Shown: positions 1 to 9,253, numbered from the stretch's first letter. The stretch is 33,411 nucleotides of DNA from CAZYAK01 sp964645935 (GCA_964645935.1 CAZYAK010000011.1:1-33411); one strand, 5' to 3'. Notes: a model not told the origin generated them from the sequence alone. Made by a program: numbers and translations.

Positions 1-32
1 TATGGAGGTGAGTTCATGACTCGTTCGTCCAG

Positions 33-117
33 CCATGAACTAGTCGCCCTGAAGGGCTCCGGTACATGGCAAGCCCCTTTTGCGTAGCTGTAGCGAGCAC
101 GGCGACTTGATTCATGG
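33..117. other. Large imperfect stem-loop (possible structured RNA or 3' structure)
   Basis: Bases 33-48 and 101-117 form an inverted repeat: CCATGAA pairs with TTCATGG and AGTCGCC pairs with GGCGACT, with a small internal mismatch between them. Inside lies a second hairpin (AAGGGCT at 52-58 against AGCCCCTT at 72-79, one bulged C) followed by TT. The outer stem ends directly at the stop codon of the doubtful minus-strand ORF 118..294, so it could be its 3' structure. It could also be a small RNA or a dispersed repeat; one copy cannot decide this. Confidence 0.35.
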
Positions 118-294
118 TCAACCAACTCCTCCAAGACGCATGACCTCGCTGACAAGCACATCCAGATCGCGATCCTCCTCGTCATCATCCGGGACGGGCG
201 GCGGGTCCGGAGGCGGACGCGGACGCGAGCATCGACCGCGAGGACGCCGGTGATTCGCGCCGGACCCGGGTCCGCGATACCGACGGTCATTCAT
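118..294 (-). CDS. Doubtful small ORF, Pro/Arg-rich with acidic tail
   Basis: This 58-residue frame has an Arg/Pro-rich first half and an acidic, protein-like C-terminus containing PDDDEEDRDLDVL. I do not recognise it. No TANNNT box or ribosome binding site precedes the ATG at 294. It overlaps the start of a competing plus-strand frame, and at most one of the two is likely real. It may also be the 3' remnant of a longer minus-strand gene. A stem-loop follows the stop immediately. Confidence 0.25.
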   Translation of the reverse strand: MNDRRYRGPGSGANHRRPRGRCSRPRPPPDPPPVPDDDEEDRDLDVLVSEVMRLGGVG

Positions 295-630
295 GCCGAT
301 CCGGCGGCTCCGATCCGCCTCATCGAGATCCGCACCTGTGCGTGCGCGGGCAAGTACGCGAAGATCGACAGGGCGCTGGAGCGCATCAACAAGCGGCTGC
401 GGAAATGGCTGGGATTCACGTGCAGTCGGCAATGGGCTCCGGGCGATCCATCCGCCGGCACCGTGCTGCCGCGCACTACCCGGGAGCCGTGGCGCCGCGT
501 CACTCGTGGTGCGCCCGCGCGTGCAATCGATGCAGGAGATTCCGGATGCGCTCGCGCCGCTCCTCTATGGTTCCCCCCGATCATCTGCTCGGCCTCGTAC
601 GGGAGGAACCCAAAGAGGTTGTCGAGGTAG
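250..630 (+). CDS. Doubtful plus-strand ORF with a coding-like central segment
   Basis: The GTG-initiated frame is 126 residues long. Only residues about 18-60 look like protein: they show strong G/C in codon third positions and a balanced helical stretch around KIDRALERINKRLRKW. The remainder runs antisense through the end of the better supported minus-strand gene at 500..899. A real gene here would probably be shorter or shifted near position 430. No promoter motif is visible next to the GTG, and I recognise no family. Confidence 0.2.
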   Translation: MIRAGPGSAIPTVIHADPAAPIRLIEIRTCACAGKYAKIDRALERINKRLRKWLGFTCSRQWAPGDPSAGTVLPRTTREPWRRVTRGAPARAIDAGDSGCARAAPLWFPPIICSASYGRNPKRLSR

Positions 631-899
631 CGCGTGAACATCTCCTCGAACGGCCCAAGTTCGTAGTTGCCAGAGAAATACTGCCGGAGGATGTCTTGCG
701 CGTGGCGGACGATCTCGTACCGGTCGATGGTGCTCAGCTCCCGGCCGAGATACGTGGAGAGATACCGACATCCCGCGAGCCCCCAGCCGTACGCTATGCG
801 GTTGAACTCCTCGGAACCGTCTTCCGGGAAGCCATCCGGCCATTTGGCCGCGATGCGCGGCGGCGGGACGGGCCAGGAGGAGGCGGGCTGCTGTTGCAC
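500..899 (-). pseudogene. Hypothetical protein, frameshifted in a homopolymer
   Basis: Read from the GTG at 899, the frame is convincing protein for about 105 residues (motifs such as YLGRELSTIDRYEI and FTRYLDNLFGFLPYEAEQM). It then degrades at a run of six C (573-578; six G on the coding strand). Removing one base restores GGTIEERRERIRNLLHRLHA and then a TGA at 500-502, giving an intact protein of about 132 residues. The break is therefore either a recent one-base insertion or a sequencing error. A TATGCT box lies 11 bases before the GTG. The protein is soluble, rich in Tyr, Arg and Glu, and I cannot assign a function. It lies just downstream of the propeller gene on the same strand. Confidence 0.55.
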
Positions 900-910
900 G
901 GGAGCGGGCG

Positions 911-916
911 AGCATA
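911..916 (-). promoter_or_regulatory. -10 box for the 899 gene
   Basis: TATGCT on the minus strand, 11 bases before the GTG at 899. This supports that start over the longer alternative frames. Confidence 0.4.
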
Positions 917-965
917 CCCGTGTCGGAACGCGGAATCCACGGCGGCAACGGGCCGAAGCGATGCC

Positions 966-3900
966 TCAGTACCCGAAGAAGTAGAACGTGTTGTTGGTGT
1001 TGGTGCCGCTGCCGGAGCCACCCGTCACGGGATCGCCGTCGGTGTCGTAGATGATGACCCGGCTGTTTCCGCCGTCACCCACGTACAGCCGCCCCGTGCT
1101 GGCATCGTAATTGATGAGCCTGGGACCGGAGAGGCCGAGCTGCGTGGTGCCCGCGGTCGCCACGAGGAAGGACGGCTGGCCGAGCACCGCGACGGCGTTC
1201 TCGCCGTCGGTGATGCTGGCGGTGTTGTAGACCACGATGCGGTTGTTGGTGAGGTCGGAGACGTAGAGCATGTCCCCCGCCGCGTCGTACGCGAGGCCCG
1301 TGGGCGAGCTGAGGCCCGCCTGCGTGGTGGCCACGGCGTTATAGTAGAAGTTGGGCTGGCCGAGGACCTTGTCCGGGATGGTGTCCACGAGGATATTGCC
1401 GGAATCGAGGTTGTATTCCAGCACGCGGTTGTTGCCGGTATCGGACACGAACAGGCGGTGATGCACCGTGTCCACCACCACTCCTTGCGGACCGCTGAGC
1501 CCCAGCTTGTACGCCGCGTTGTTGGCGGTGCCCTTGGTATATACCGGTCCGGGGGGGCTGAGCTCGTTGTCCGTCTGGCCGAGGACGTCGACGGCGTTCT
1601 CGCCGTCGGAGATGGACGCGATATTGAACGCCGAGACGCGGCTGGCGCCGGACTGCAGGACGAATAGGTCGTTGTTGGCGCCAATGGCCAGACCGCTGGG
1701 GGCATTGAGCCCGGACTGGCGCGTGCCGGCCGTGCTGACGATGAAGTTGGGCTGGCCCAGGACGTTGATGGCGTTCTCGCCGTCGGTGACGCCGTTGGAG
1801 AGGTCATAGCTGGTCACGCGGTTGGCAGTGGCCTGGGACACGTACAGCGTCTTAGTGGCCGCGTGGTAGGCCAGGCCGCGCGGAGCATTCATGCCCGCCT
1901 GGGTGGTGGCGGCCGCTGTTCCGGTGAAGGTGGTCTGGCCCAGGACTTTGATGGCGCTCTCGCCGTTAGTGATGGCGGTGACGTCGTAGAGCGTGACACG
2001 GTTGGCCGTGCCCTGGCTCACGAAGAGCGTCGTGAGGGTGCTGCCGCTGAGCGCCACGTCGTATGGGACGTTCATGCCCGCCTGGGTAGTGGCGGCCGTC
2101 GACGTGACGAAATCCGCCTGGCCCAGCACCGACACCGCGTTCTCGCCGTTGCCGATGCCGGCGTTGGTGGGGTACGAGAGCACGCGGTTGGTGGTGGAAT
2201 CCATCACGTAGAGCCGGGTATGGGCCTCGTCGACGAGGACGCCGGTGGGCGTGGACAGACCCTCCTGGAACACGGCCGCGGTGGACGTGGTGAACGTGGG
2301 TTGCCCGATGACGGTGATCGCGTTCTCGCCGTCGGTGAGGCCGTCGGAGAGGGCGTATGCGGTGACGCGCGCGGCGGTCTGGGCCACGTAGAGCTTCTTA
2401 CCGATGGGGTCGTACGAGATACCGCGGGGGGCGTTCATGCCCGCCTGGGTGCTGGCGGCCGCGGTGCCGGTGAAGGTGGTCTGCCCGAGCACCTTGACGG
2501 CGTTCTCGCCGTCGGTGATGGCCGTGACGTCATAGAGCGTGACACGGTTGCCCGTGCCCTGGCTTACGAAGAGTGTGGACACCGTGCTGCCGCTCAGGGT
2601 GGTGTCGTACGGAACGTTCATGCCCGTCTGGGTGGTGGCGGCGGTGGAGGTGGTGAAGGCTGCCTGCCCCAGGACGTTCACGGCGTTCTCGCCGTCGGTA
2701 ATGGCGGCGACGTCGTATACCGTCACACGGTTGCCTCCGGTCTGCGGGACGAACAGGCGGCTGCTCGTGGCATGGTACGTCAGTCCCGCGGGCGCGTTCA
2801 TGCCCGTCTGGGTGGTGGCGGCGGTGGTGCCGGTAAAGGTGGTCTGGCCGAGGACGTTCACGGCGTTCTCGCCGTCGGTGATGGCTGCGACGTTGTACAC
2901 CGTCACGCGGTTGCCGGTGGATTGCGCCACGAAGAGCCTGTCACCGGCGTCGTCGTAGGCAAGCCCGTTGGGGACGTTCATGCCCGCCTGGGTGGTGGCG
3001 GCCGCGTTGCTGTAGAAGTTCACCTGCCCGAGGACGAAATCCGGGATGCGGTCAAGGAGCAGGTCGTTGCTATCAAGGTTGTACACAAGCACGCGGTTGT
3101 TGCCCGTGTCGGAGACGAAGAGGCGGTGATCGGTGGGATCCAGCTCCAGACCGATGATACCGGCGGAGAGGCCCAACTTGCTCGGTCCGTTGTGCGCGGT
3201 GGACTTGGTGTAGATGGGACCGGGGGTGCTGAGGTTATCGTCGTACTGGCCAAGCAGGTTTGTCGCGCTCTCGCCGTCGGTGATGGCGGCAACGTCGAAC
3301 ATGCTCACGCGGCTCGCGCCCGACTGCGGCACGTAGAGGATGTTGTTGGCGCGGTCGACGTACGTGCCCGTGGGGGCGTTCATGCCCGCCTGCGTGGTGG
3401 CGGCAGTGGAGGTGGTGAAGTTCGCCTGCCCCAGGACGCTCACGGCGCTCTCGCCGTCGGTGATGCCGTTGGAGAGGTTGTACGCCGTCACGCGGTTGGC
3501 GGTGGTCTGCGAGACGTACAGCGTCTGGGTCAGATTGTTGTACGCGATCCCACGCGGCGCGTTCATGCCGACCTGTGTGGTGGCGGCGGTGGAGTTGGTG
3601 AAGTTCGCCTGGCCCAGCACCTTGACGGCGTTCTCGCCGTTGGCGATGGTGGTGACGTCGTAGGCGGTGACGCGGTTGGCCGTGCCCTGGCTCACGAAGA
3701 GCGTCGTCACCGTGCTGCCGCTGAGCGCCACGTCGTACGGGACGTTCATACCCGCCTGGGTGGTGGCGGCGGTGGAGGTGGTGAAGGTGGTCTGGCCGAG
3801 CACGGCCACGGCATTCTCGCCGTTGGCGATGCCGTCGGCCACGTTGTACACCGTCACGCGGTTGGCGGTGTTCTGCGCAACGTACAGGCGCGATCCGGAT

Positions 3901-6818
3901 CCGCCGTACGCCACGCCTGTGGGGACGTTCATGCCGGCCTGGGTGCTGGCGGCGGTGGCGGCGGTGAAGGACGTCTGGCCGAGGACGTACGCGGCGCCCT
4001 CACCGTCCGTGAGGGTGGTGGCATCGAACACCTTCACGCGGTTGCCGCTGGTTTCCGCCACGAACAGCCGTTTGCCGGCGACGTCGTAGTCCAGGCCGTT
4101 GGGGGCGTTGAGGCCGGTCTGCGAGTTCGCCGCGGCATTGGTGTAGAAGTTGGCCTGCCCGAGCACGTTGTCGGGGACGAGGTCGATAAGAGCATTGCCC
4201 ACGTCCAAGTTGTACACGAGCACGCGATGGTTGGAGGTATCGGAGACGAAGAGTCGGTGGTCCGTGGTGTCCATCGCCACGCCGATGATGGGGGCGCTCA
4301 AGCCCAGTTTGTTGGGCCCGTTATGGACGGTGGACTTGGTGTAGATCGGCTGAGGATTGCTGAGCTGGCCGTCATTCTGGCCAAGGGCGTTGTCGGCATT
4401 GGGGTAGTCCGCGGCGCCTGCGGCCAGGCTGAAAACGGAAACGCGGTTGGCGGTGTTCTGCGCCACGTAGAGGCGATCATTGCTGTCGTCGTACGTCACG
4501 CCCGTGGGGAGGTTGAGGCCCGCCTGCGTGGTGGCGGCGGTGATCACGGTGTAGCTGGTCTGCCCCAGCACGTTGGCCGCATCCTCGCCGTCGGTGATGG
4601 CGGCGACGTCGAACACGCTCACGCGGTTGCCGGTGGCCTGCGCCACGAACAGTCGCTTGCCGCCGTAGTCGTACGTGAGGCCGTTGGGGACGTTAAGTCC
4701 GCCACGGGTGGAACCCGCCGCGTTGGCGTAGAAGTTGAGCTGGCCGAGCACATTGTCGGGGGTCCGGTCCAGGAGGACGTTGCTCGCGTCCAGGTTGTAC
4801 ACGAGCACGCGGTTATTGCCGGTATCGGCGACGAAGAGCCGGTGGTTCGTGACATCCAACGACAGGCCGATGGCCGGCGCGCTCAGTCCCAGCTTGTGCG
4901 CGGCGTTGTTGGCGGTGCCCTTGGTGAAGATGGGCTGCGGCGACCCCACGAGCCCGTCGTTCTGGCCGATGACGTCCACGGCGTTCTCGCCGTCCGAGAC
5001 GGCGGCTGCGTCGAAGACCATCACGCGGTTGTTCGCGGCGTCGGCCACGTAGAGGCTGCCCGTCGTGGCATCGTAGTAGCTCTGCCTGGGGGCGTTGAAG
5101 CCGACCTGGGTGATGGCCGCCGTAGCGACCGTGTAGGAGATCTGGCCGAGGACGTTCACCGCGTTCTCGCCGTCTGCGATGACGGCGACGTCGTAGATGA
5201 TGATGCGGTTGTTGGTCATGTCGGTCACGAAGAGCCTGTTGCCGGCGGCGTCATACGTCAGGCCCGTGGGCCCGTTGAGGCCGGTTTGGGTGGTCGCAAC
5301 CGCGTTGCTGTAGTAGTTGGCCTGGCCGAGCACGTTGTCGGGGATGCGGTCGGCGAGCGCGTTGCCCGCGTCCAGGTTGTAGACGAGCACGCGGTTGTTG
5401 GTCATGTCCGAGACGAATAGCCGGTGCCCGACGGTGTCGATGGCGGTGTCCTGCGGAGCGTTCAGGCCAAGCTTGTGCGACGCGTTCTGCGCGGTGGTCT
5501 TGGTGTAGATGGGTCCGGGGGCGGAAAGGCTGTCGTCATGCTGGCCTAGGGCGTCCACCGCGCTTTCGCCGTTAGTGATGGCGACGACGTCGTAGAGGGT
5601 GACACGATTGCCCGTGGTCTGCGCCACGTAGAGAACGTCGTTGGCGTCATCCAGCAGCGCGCCGATCGGGGCATTCATGCCCGCCTGGGTGGTGGCGGCA
5701 GTGGAAGTGGTGAAGGTGGTCTGCCCCAGCACGCTCACGGCGTTCTCGCCGTCAGTGATGGCGGTGACGTCGTACGCGGTGACGCGGTTGGCCGTGGTCT
5801 GGACGACGTAGAGAATCTGGCCCGCATCGTCGTACGCCAGGCCGCGCGGGGCGTTCATGCCGATCTGTGTGGTGGCGGCGGTGGAGGCGGTAAAGGTGGT
5901 CTGGCCGAGGACGTTCACGGCGCTCTCGCCGTCGGTGATGGCGGCGACGTTGTACACGACGACGCGGTTGCTCGTGCCGTCCGAGACGAAGAGGCGGTTG
6001 TTGGCGCTGTCGTACAACGCATCGTGAGGCACGTTGAGGCCAGCCTGGGTGGTCGCGGCGGTGGCGGCGGTGAAGTTGGTCTGGCCCAGCACGTTGGTGG
6101 CCGCCTCTCCGTCCTCGATGGTGGCCACGTTGTAGACGGTGACGCGGTTGGCGCCGTTGTTCACCACGAACAGCCGGCTGTTGGTGGCATCGTAATCCAT
6201 GCCCATGGGCAGGTTGAGACCCTCCTGCGTGGTAGCGGCGGTGGAAACGGTGAAGCTCGCCTGGCCCAGCACGTTGATGGCGTCCTCACCGTCGGTGATG
6301 GCGGTGACGTCATACACCGTCACGCGGGCGCTGGTGGTGGAAGTGCCCTGCGCCACGAAGAGACGATTGTTGGTGTCGTCATAAGCCAGGCCGTTGGGCG
6401 TGTTCATGCCCGCCTGCGTGTTGGCTGCGGCATTGGACCAAAAGAACGGCTGTCCGATGACGTTGTCGGGGATGCGGTCGATGAGGTCGTTGCCTACGTC
6501 CAGGTTGTACACGAGCACCCGATGGTTGCCGGTGTCGGCGATGAAGAGCCGGTGGTCCGTGACATCCAGCGACTGGCCGATGCCCGGCGCGCTCTGTCCC
6601 AGCTTGTGCGCGGCGTTGTTGGCGGTGCCTTTGGTGTAGATGGGCGCGGGCGCGCTCACCAGGCCGTCGTTCTGCCCCAGCACGTCGGAGGCCGCCTGGA
6701 ACGACTCCAAGGCGAACGCGCGTCCCGCGCCGACCAAGGCGACGAGAACGGACACGCAGGCCCCCAGACCCAACATGCGCAACGCCGATGCGGACGCGTT
6801 TCTCCGGATGGAGATCAT
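966..6818 (-). CDS. Giant secreted beta-propeller protein (30 LGQ/NHL-type blades)
   Basis: This 1950-residue protein begins with a signal peptide (basic start, hydrophobic core, cleavage probably after AFA at about residue 36). The rest is one repeat of about 62 residues: a VLGQ-type strand, a TQxGMNxPxG turn, then LFVxxxxxNRV and VYDV strands, as in NHL-type propellers. I count 30 LGQ/IGQ motifs. Six sections each open with a longer variant carrying PIYTK and KLGLSAP, and they hold 6, 3, 3, 6, 9 and 3 blades. The tail is a Gly/Ser/Asn linker ending in NTFYFFGY. The likely role is a cell-surface or secreted scaffold binding carbohydrate or protein; no catalytic motif is seen. It follows the membrane gene at 9242 after 33 bp and may share its transcript. 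The long plus-strand frames over this gene are antisense shadows of its repeats. Confidence 0.93.
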   Translation of the reverse strand: MISIRRNASASALRMLGLGACVSVLVALVGAGRAFALESFQAASDVLGQNDGLVSAPAPIYTKGTANNAAHKLGQSAPGIGQSLDVTDHRLFIADTGNHRVLVYNLDVGNDLIDRIPDNVIGQPFFWSNAAANTQAGMNTPNGLAYDDTNNRLFVAQGTSTTSARVTVYDVTAITDGEDAINVLGQASFTVSTAATTQEGLNLPMGMDYDATNSRLFVVNNGANRVTVYNVATIEDGEAATNVLGQTNFTAATAATTQAGLNVPHDALYDSANNRLFVSDGTSNRVVVYNVAAITDGESAVNVLGQTTFTASTAATTQIGMNAPRGLAYDDAGQILYVVQTTANRVTAYDVTAITDGENAVSVLGQTTFTTSTAATTQAGMNAPIGALLDDANDVLYVAQTTGNRVTLYDVVAITNGESAVDALGQHDDSLSAPGPIYTKTTAQNASHKLGLNAPQDTAIDTVGHRLFVSDMTNNRVLVYNLDAGNALADRIPDNVLGQANYYSNAVATTQTGLNGPTGLTYDAAGNRLFVTDMTNNRIIIYDVAVIADGENAVNVLGQISYTVATAAITQVGFNAPRQSYYDATTGSLYVADAANNRVMVFDAAAVSDGENAVDVIGQNDGLVGSPQPIFTKGTANNAAHKLGLSAPAIGLSLDVTNHRLFVADTGNNRVLVYNLDASNVLLDRTPDNVLGQLNFYANAAGSTRGGLNVPNGLTYDYGGKRLFVAQATGNRVSVFDVAAITDGEDAANVLGQTSYTVITAATTQAGLNLPTGVTYDDSNDRLYVAQNTANRVSVFSLAAGAADYPNADNALGQNDGQLSNPQPIYTKSTVHNGPNKLGLSAPIIGVAMDTTDHRLFVSDTSNHRVLVYNLDVGNALIDLVPDNVLGQANFYTNAAANSQTGLNAPNGLDYDVAGKRLFVAETSGNRVKVFDATTLTDGEGAAYVLGQTSFTAATAASTQAGMNVPTGVAYGGSGSRLYVAQNTANRVTVYNVADGIANGENAVAVLGQTTFTTSTAATTQAGMNVPYDVALSGSTVTTLFVSQGTANRVTAYDVTTIANGENAVKVLGQANFTNSTAATTQVGMNAPRGIAYNNLTQTLYVSQTTANRVTAYNLSNGITDGESAVSVLGQANFTTSTAATTQAGMNAPTGTYVDRANNILYVPQSGASRVSMFDVAAITDGESATNLLGQYDDNLSTPGPIYTKSTAHNGPSKLGLSAGIIGLELDPTDHRLFVSDTGNNRVLVYNLDSNDLLLDRIPDFVLGQVNFYSNAAATTQAGMNVPNGLAYDDAGDRLFVAQSTGNRVTVYNVAAITDGENAVNVLGQTTFTGTTAATTQTGMNAPAGLTYHATSSRLFVPQTGGNRVTVYDVAAITDGENAVNVLGQAAFTTSTAATTQTGMNVPYDTTLSGSTVSTLFVSQGTGNRVTLYDVTAITDGENAVKVLGQTTFTGTAAASTQAGMNAPRGISYDPIGKKLYVAQTAARVTAYALSDGLTDGENAITVIGQPTFTTSTAAVFQEGLSTPTGVLVDEAHTRLYVMDSTTNRVLSYPTNAGIGNGENAVSVLGQADFVTSTAATTQAGMNVPYDVALSGSTLTTLFVSQGTANRVTLYDVTAITNGESAIKVLGQTTFTGTAAATTQAGMNAPRGLAYHAATKTLYVSQATANRVTSYDLSNGVTDGENAINVLGQPNFIVSTAGTRQSGLNAPSGLAIGANNDLFVLQSGASRVSAFNIASISDGENAVDVLGQTDNELSPPGPVYTKGTANNAAYKLGLSGPQGVVVDTVHHRLFVSDTGNNRVLEYNLDSGNILVDTIPDKVLGQPNFYYNAVATTQAGLSSPTGLAYDAAGDMLYVSDLTNNRIVVYNTASITDGENAVAVLGQPSFLVATAGTTQLGLSGPRLINYDASTGRLYVGDGGNSRVIIYDTDGDPVTGGSGSGTNTNNTFYFFGY

Positions 6819-6822
6819 CGTA
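6817..6822 (-). promoter_or_regulatory. TACGAT box overlapping the start codon of the propeller gene
   Basis: TACGAT on the minus strand shares its last two bases with the ATG at 6816-6818, and a TTCGTT hexamer lies 18 bases upstream. If it acted like the other -10 boxes here, transcription would begin inside the gene near codon 4 (ATC). It may instead be a chance match, with the gene read from the upstream promoter. Confidence 0.25.
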
Positions 6823-6851
6823 GCAAACGCTTCGTCACAGAACGAAGAGCA

Positions 6852-9242
6852 TTACAACGCTCTTTTCGCGATGTACAAGAGCAGTTCCTCGGCTTCCTGC
6901 ACGCGGCCGTGGCGCTTGGCGAGGGCCGCCTCGTCCTTCGCCCCCCGCGTATCGCCCGCACGCAGCAGCGCCAGCGCGAGGTTGTAGTGCGCGTCAGCGT
7001 AGTCCGGCAGCAGCGTGGTGGCGCGCCGACACGCGTCCGCGGCATCGGCGGGACGCTCGCGCTGGAGCAGCAGGGCGCAGAGGTTATTCCAGCCCTCGGC
7101 GCTCCCCGGATCGATCTTCAGCGCGTCATGGAACGCCGCCTCTGCCTCGGCGAGCCTGCCCGCGGCCGCATGCGCGAGGGCCTGTTCGCGCAGCTCCAGG
7201 GCGTCGGCGGGCGGGTTGACAGACAGCCCCGCCGGAACCTCTTGCAGGGAACCGCTGCCCGAGAGGGGCATCGAGACGGGATCGCCCTGCAGGCGGCGGA
7301 AGTGGGCGGCCTTCCAGGAATGCCCGGCACGCGCGTAGACGTCGGCAACGAACCCGTAGTTGATGAACGGGTAGTTGTCCCCCGCCAGCGCGAGCATCTC
7401 CGTGAAGGCGGCGGCGGCGGCTGCCCAATCCTGCCGGCCCACCTCCAGCGCGGCGAGGACGGCGACGGGCTCCGGGCTGTAGGGACGCACGGCCCGGGCC
7501 TCCTGCGCCAGCGCGCGAGCCTCGTCGCCGCGGCGCTCCCGGAGGGCGAGCTTCGCGAGGGCAAGCGTGGCCTTGATGCCCTCCGGATTGCCCGCGCGCA
7601 CGCGCTCCAGCTCCCGGATGAGCGCCGGCGACTGCTCCGGCTTGACCGCCGGGAAATCGTCGCGGAACTGCAGGGTCGTGGCGTCGACGAGCGCGTACTC
7701 CAGGCGCGCGATGATCGGCGCGTTCCCGGGCGTGCGCCTGAGGTAGACCGCGGTCCAATCGTCCAGGTACACCAGCGGCCACTCCGTGTGCGCGTCCAGG
7801 ATGCCCCCGTAGGGCAGGCTGTCCTCATCCCGGATCGCGTCGTAGTCCACCACCGCGTAGGTGATGCCGTGTCGCTGTGCCAGCTCGTCCCACCGCTCCG
7901 CGCTCGCGCCGGCGGCATAGGCGCGCGCCATGAATTCAAAGCCGTAATCCACGTTGCGCCCGTCGATGAACACCTTGCGGTCCGGATACCCCCGGTGGAT
8001 GAGGTAGCCGCCGATACCGTAGGTGTTGAACATCCTGCCCCGGATGCCTTCGCGCTCCAGGAAGTCGTACGCGCCGCGGGCGAGATCGAACTGCCCGAAG
8101 CCAAAGAGGTTGTCCTGCCGCTCGAACCCGTACGAGCGGACGTACGCTATCCTCCCGAGCACCACGACCGCCGTGAGTGCCAGGAGGGCAACGGCGCGGC
8201 GGTCGCCCCGCGCCCAGGCCGCGAGGCGTTCCGCGAGGGGCCCGCGCTCGAACTGATAGAAGCACGTCGCGACGGCCGAGAGCACGAAGAAGATCTCGTG
8301 CCGGAACGCTTGGCGCGACAGGAAGGCCGTGGCCGCCAGCAGAAGGACGTTGAAGACCGTGTGCCGCCGCCCGGCGAACAGCGCAACCGCGGAGAGCCCG
8401 TAGAAGGGCCAGAGCTCGCGGAGGTACAGCCCCCACTCCCTCGCCTGGAACTCCGCGATGAATACGATGGTCCGGTCGCTCAGCAGCTGGGACAGGTAGT
8501 GCAGGGCGTTGGCGCCGTTGGGCGGCAGAAAGAGCGAGACGCCCATGAGCACGAGCGTGCACAGCAGCAACCCTGCGGTCCGGAGATGCTTTGCGCGCTC
8601 GCCGCGCGGGAGGCAACGCGCGGCCGCCTGAGCCAGGAGCAGCGTGACAACCACGCACCCGAGCAGTGCGGCACCGCCGTGCAGGTTGACCCACAGGAAT
8701 GTGAGCGCGACAAACCCCGCGCAGATTCGCAATCGCACCCGCGGGGCATCGGCATCCAGGAAGCGAAAGGCCAGGAGGAGGAAGCCGGAGAACAGCACGA
8801 ACGTGAAGAGCTGCGGGCGTTCCAGGAAGCTTCCCTTGGTGATGACCACCGCCCACACCGCCAGCAAGCCGTGCACGAAGCCGGGCCGGCGCGCGAGCTG
8901 GAGTAGGAGCCCTGAGCAGGTGCACGCGACGACGCCGCGGAAGAGGATCACGGCGACGGGCCCGCCCGAGCCGTAGAGCAGGGAGAGCAGGATCTGCGAG
9001 AGCCACTCGTACGAGGCGTAGTACGGCAGCCCCTCGCGCGTGTAGGCGAACGGATCCACGCTGATGATGCGGCCCGTCTGGAGCATCACCTCGCCCGCCG
9101 TGATGTGCCACCAGAAATCCCTGTCCATGATCTTGAAGGTGCACACCCAGAAGATCGCCGCGGCCCCGGCCGCGTAGGCCAGTAGCCGCGGCCATCGGCC
9201 ACGCGGTAGGGAAAACGGCAGAGGGAACGCAGACGTCTTCAT
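6852..9242 (-). CDS. Polytopic GT-C-like membrane protein with C-terminal TPRs
   Basis: The protein has 796 residues from the ATG at 9242; the longest frame starts 39 codons earlier, but that extension is not membrane-like. The first half carries about ten hydrophobic segments. An early luminal or periplasmic motif DRDFWWHITAGE (40-51) and the following DPFAYT resemble the acidic loop of GT-C-type glycosyltransferase-like proteins. The middle contains FNTYGIGGYLIHRGYP and FIDGRN, typical of this uncharacterised family. Residues from about 560 on are TPR helices with Ala-rich A/B pairs. The expected role is transfer or handling of lipid-linked sugars at the cytoplasmic membrane, but no substrate can be read from sequence. 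The downstream propeller gene follows after 33 bp, which suggests a joint envelope function. A TAGGAT box lies 11 bases before the ATG. Confidence 0.85.
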   Translation of the reverse strand: MKTSAFPLPFSLPRGRWPRLLAYAAGAAAIFWVCTFKIMDRDFWWHITAGEVMLQTGRIISVDPFAYTREGLPYYASYEWLSQILLSLLYGSGGPVAVILFRGVVACTCSGLLLQLARRPGFVHGLLAVWAVVITKGSFLERPQLFTFVLFSGFLLLAFRFLDADAPRVRLRICAGFVALTFLWVNLHGGAALLGCVVVTLLLAQAAARCLPRGERAKHLRTAGLLLCTLVLMGVSLFLPPNGANALHYLSQLLSDRTIVFIAEFQAREWGLYLRELWPFYGLSAVALFAGRRHTVFNVLLLAATAFLSRQAFRHEIFFVLSAVATCFYQFERGPLAERLAAWARGDRRAVALLALTAVVVLGRIAYVRSYGFERQDNLFGFGQFDLARGAYDFLEREGIRGRMFNTYGIGGYLIHRGYPDRKVFIDGRNVDYGFEFMARAYAAGASAERWDELAQRHGITYAVVDYDAIRDEDSLPYGGILDAHTEWPLVYLDDWTAVYLRRTPGNAPIIARLEYALVDATTLQFRDDFPAVKPEQSPALIRELERVRAGNPEGIKATLALAKLALRERRGDEARALAQEARAVRPYSPEPVAVLAALEVGRQDWAAAAAAFTEMLALAGDNYPFINYGFVADVYARAGHSWKAAHFRRLQGDPVSMPLSGSGSLQEVPAGLSVNPPADALELREQALAHAAAGRLAEAEAAFHDALKIDPGSAEGWNNLCALLLQRERPADAADACRRATTLLPDYADAHYNLALALLRAGDTRGAKDEAALAKRHGRVQEAEELLLYIAKRAL

Positions 9243-9253
9243 GCTCGCCGAAC

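Noticed and set aside
16..87. A 23-codon leader peptide with SD-like GGAGG
   Set aside because: Too short to judge and no clear plus-strand gene follows; kept only as a note within the stem-loop finding.
1863..5420. A 1185-codon plus-strand ORF antisense to the propeller gene
   Set aside because: It mirrors the periodic, GC3-biased repeats of the minus-strand gene; its product is low-complexity Gly/Val/Arg/His without domain pattern, and the minus strand has a signal peptide and clear blades.
6024..8906. A 960-codon plus-strand ORF across two minus-strand genes
   Set aside because: It spans the start of one real gene and most of another; composition is Arg/Gly/Glu-rich and typical of antisense frames in GC-rich DNA.
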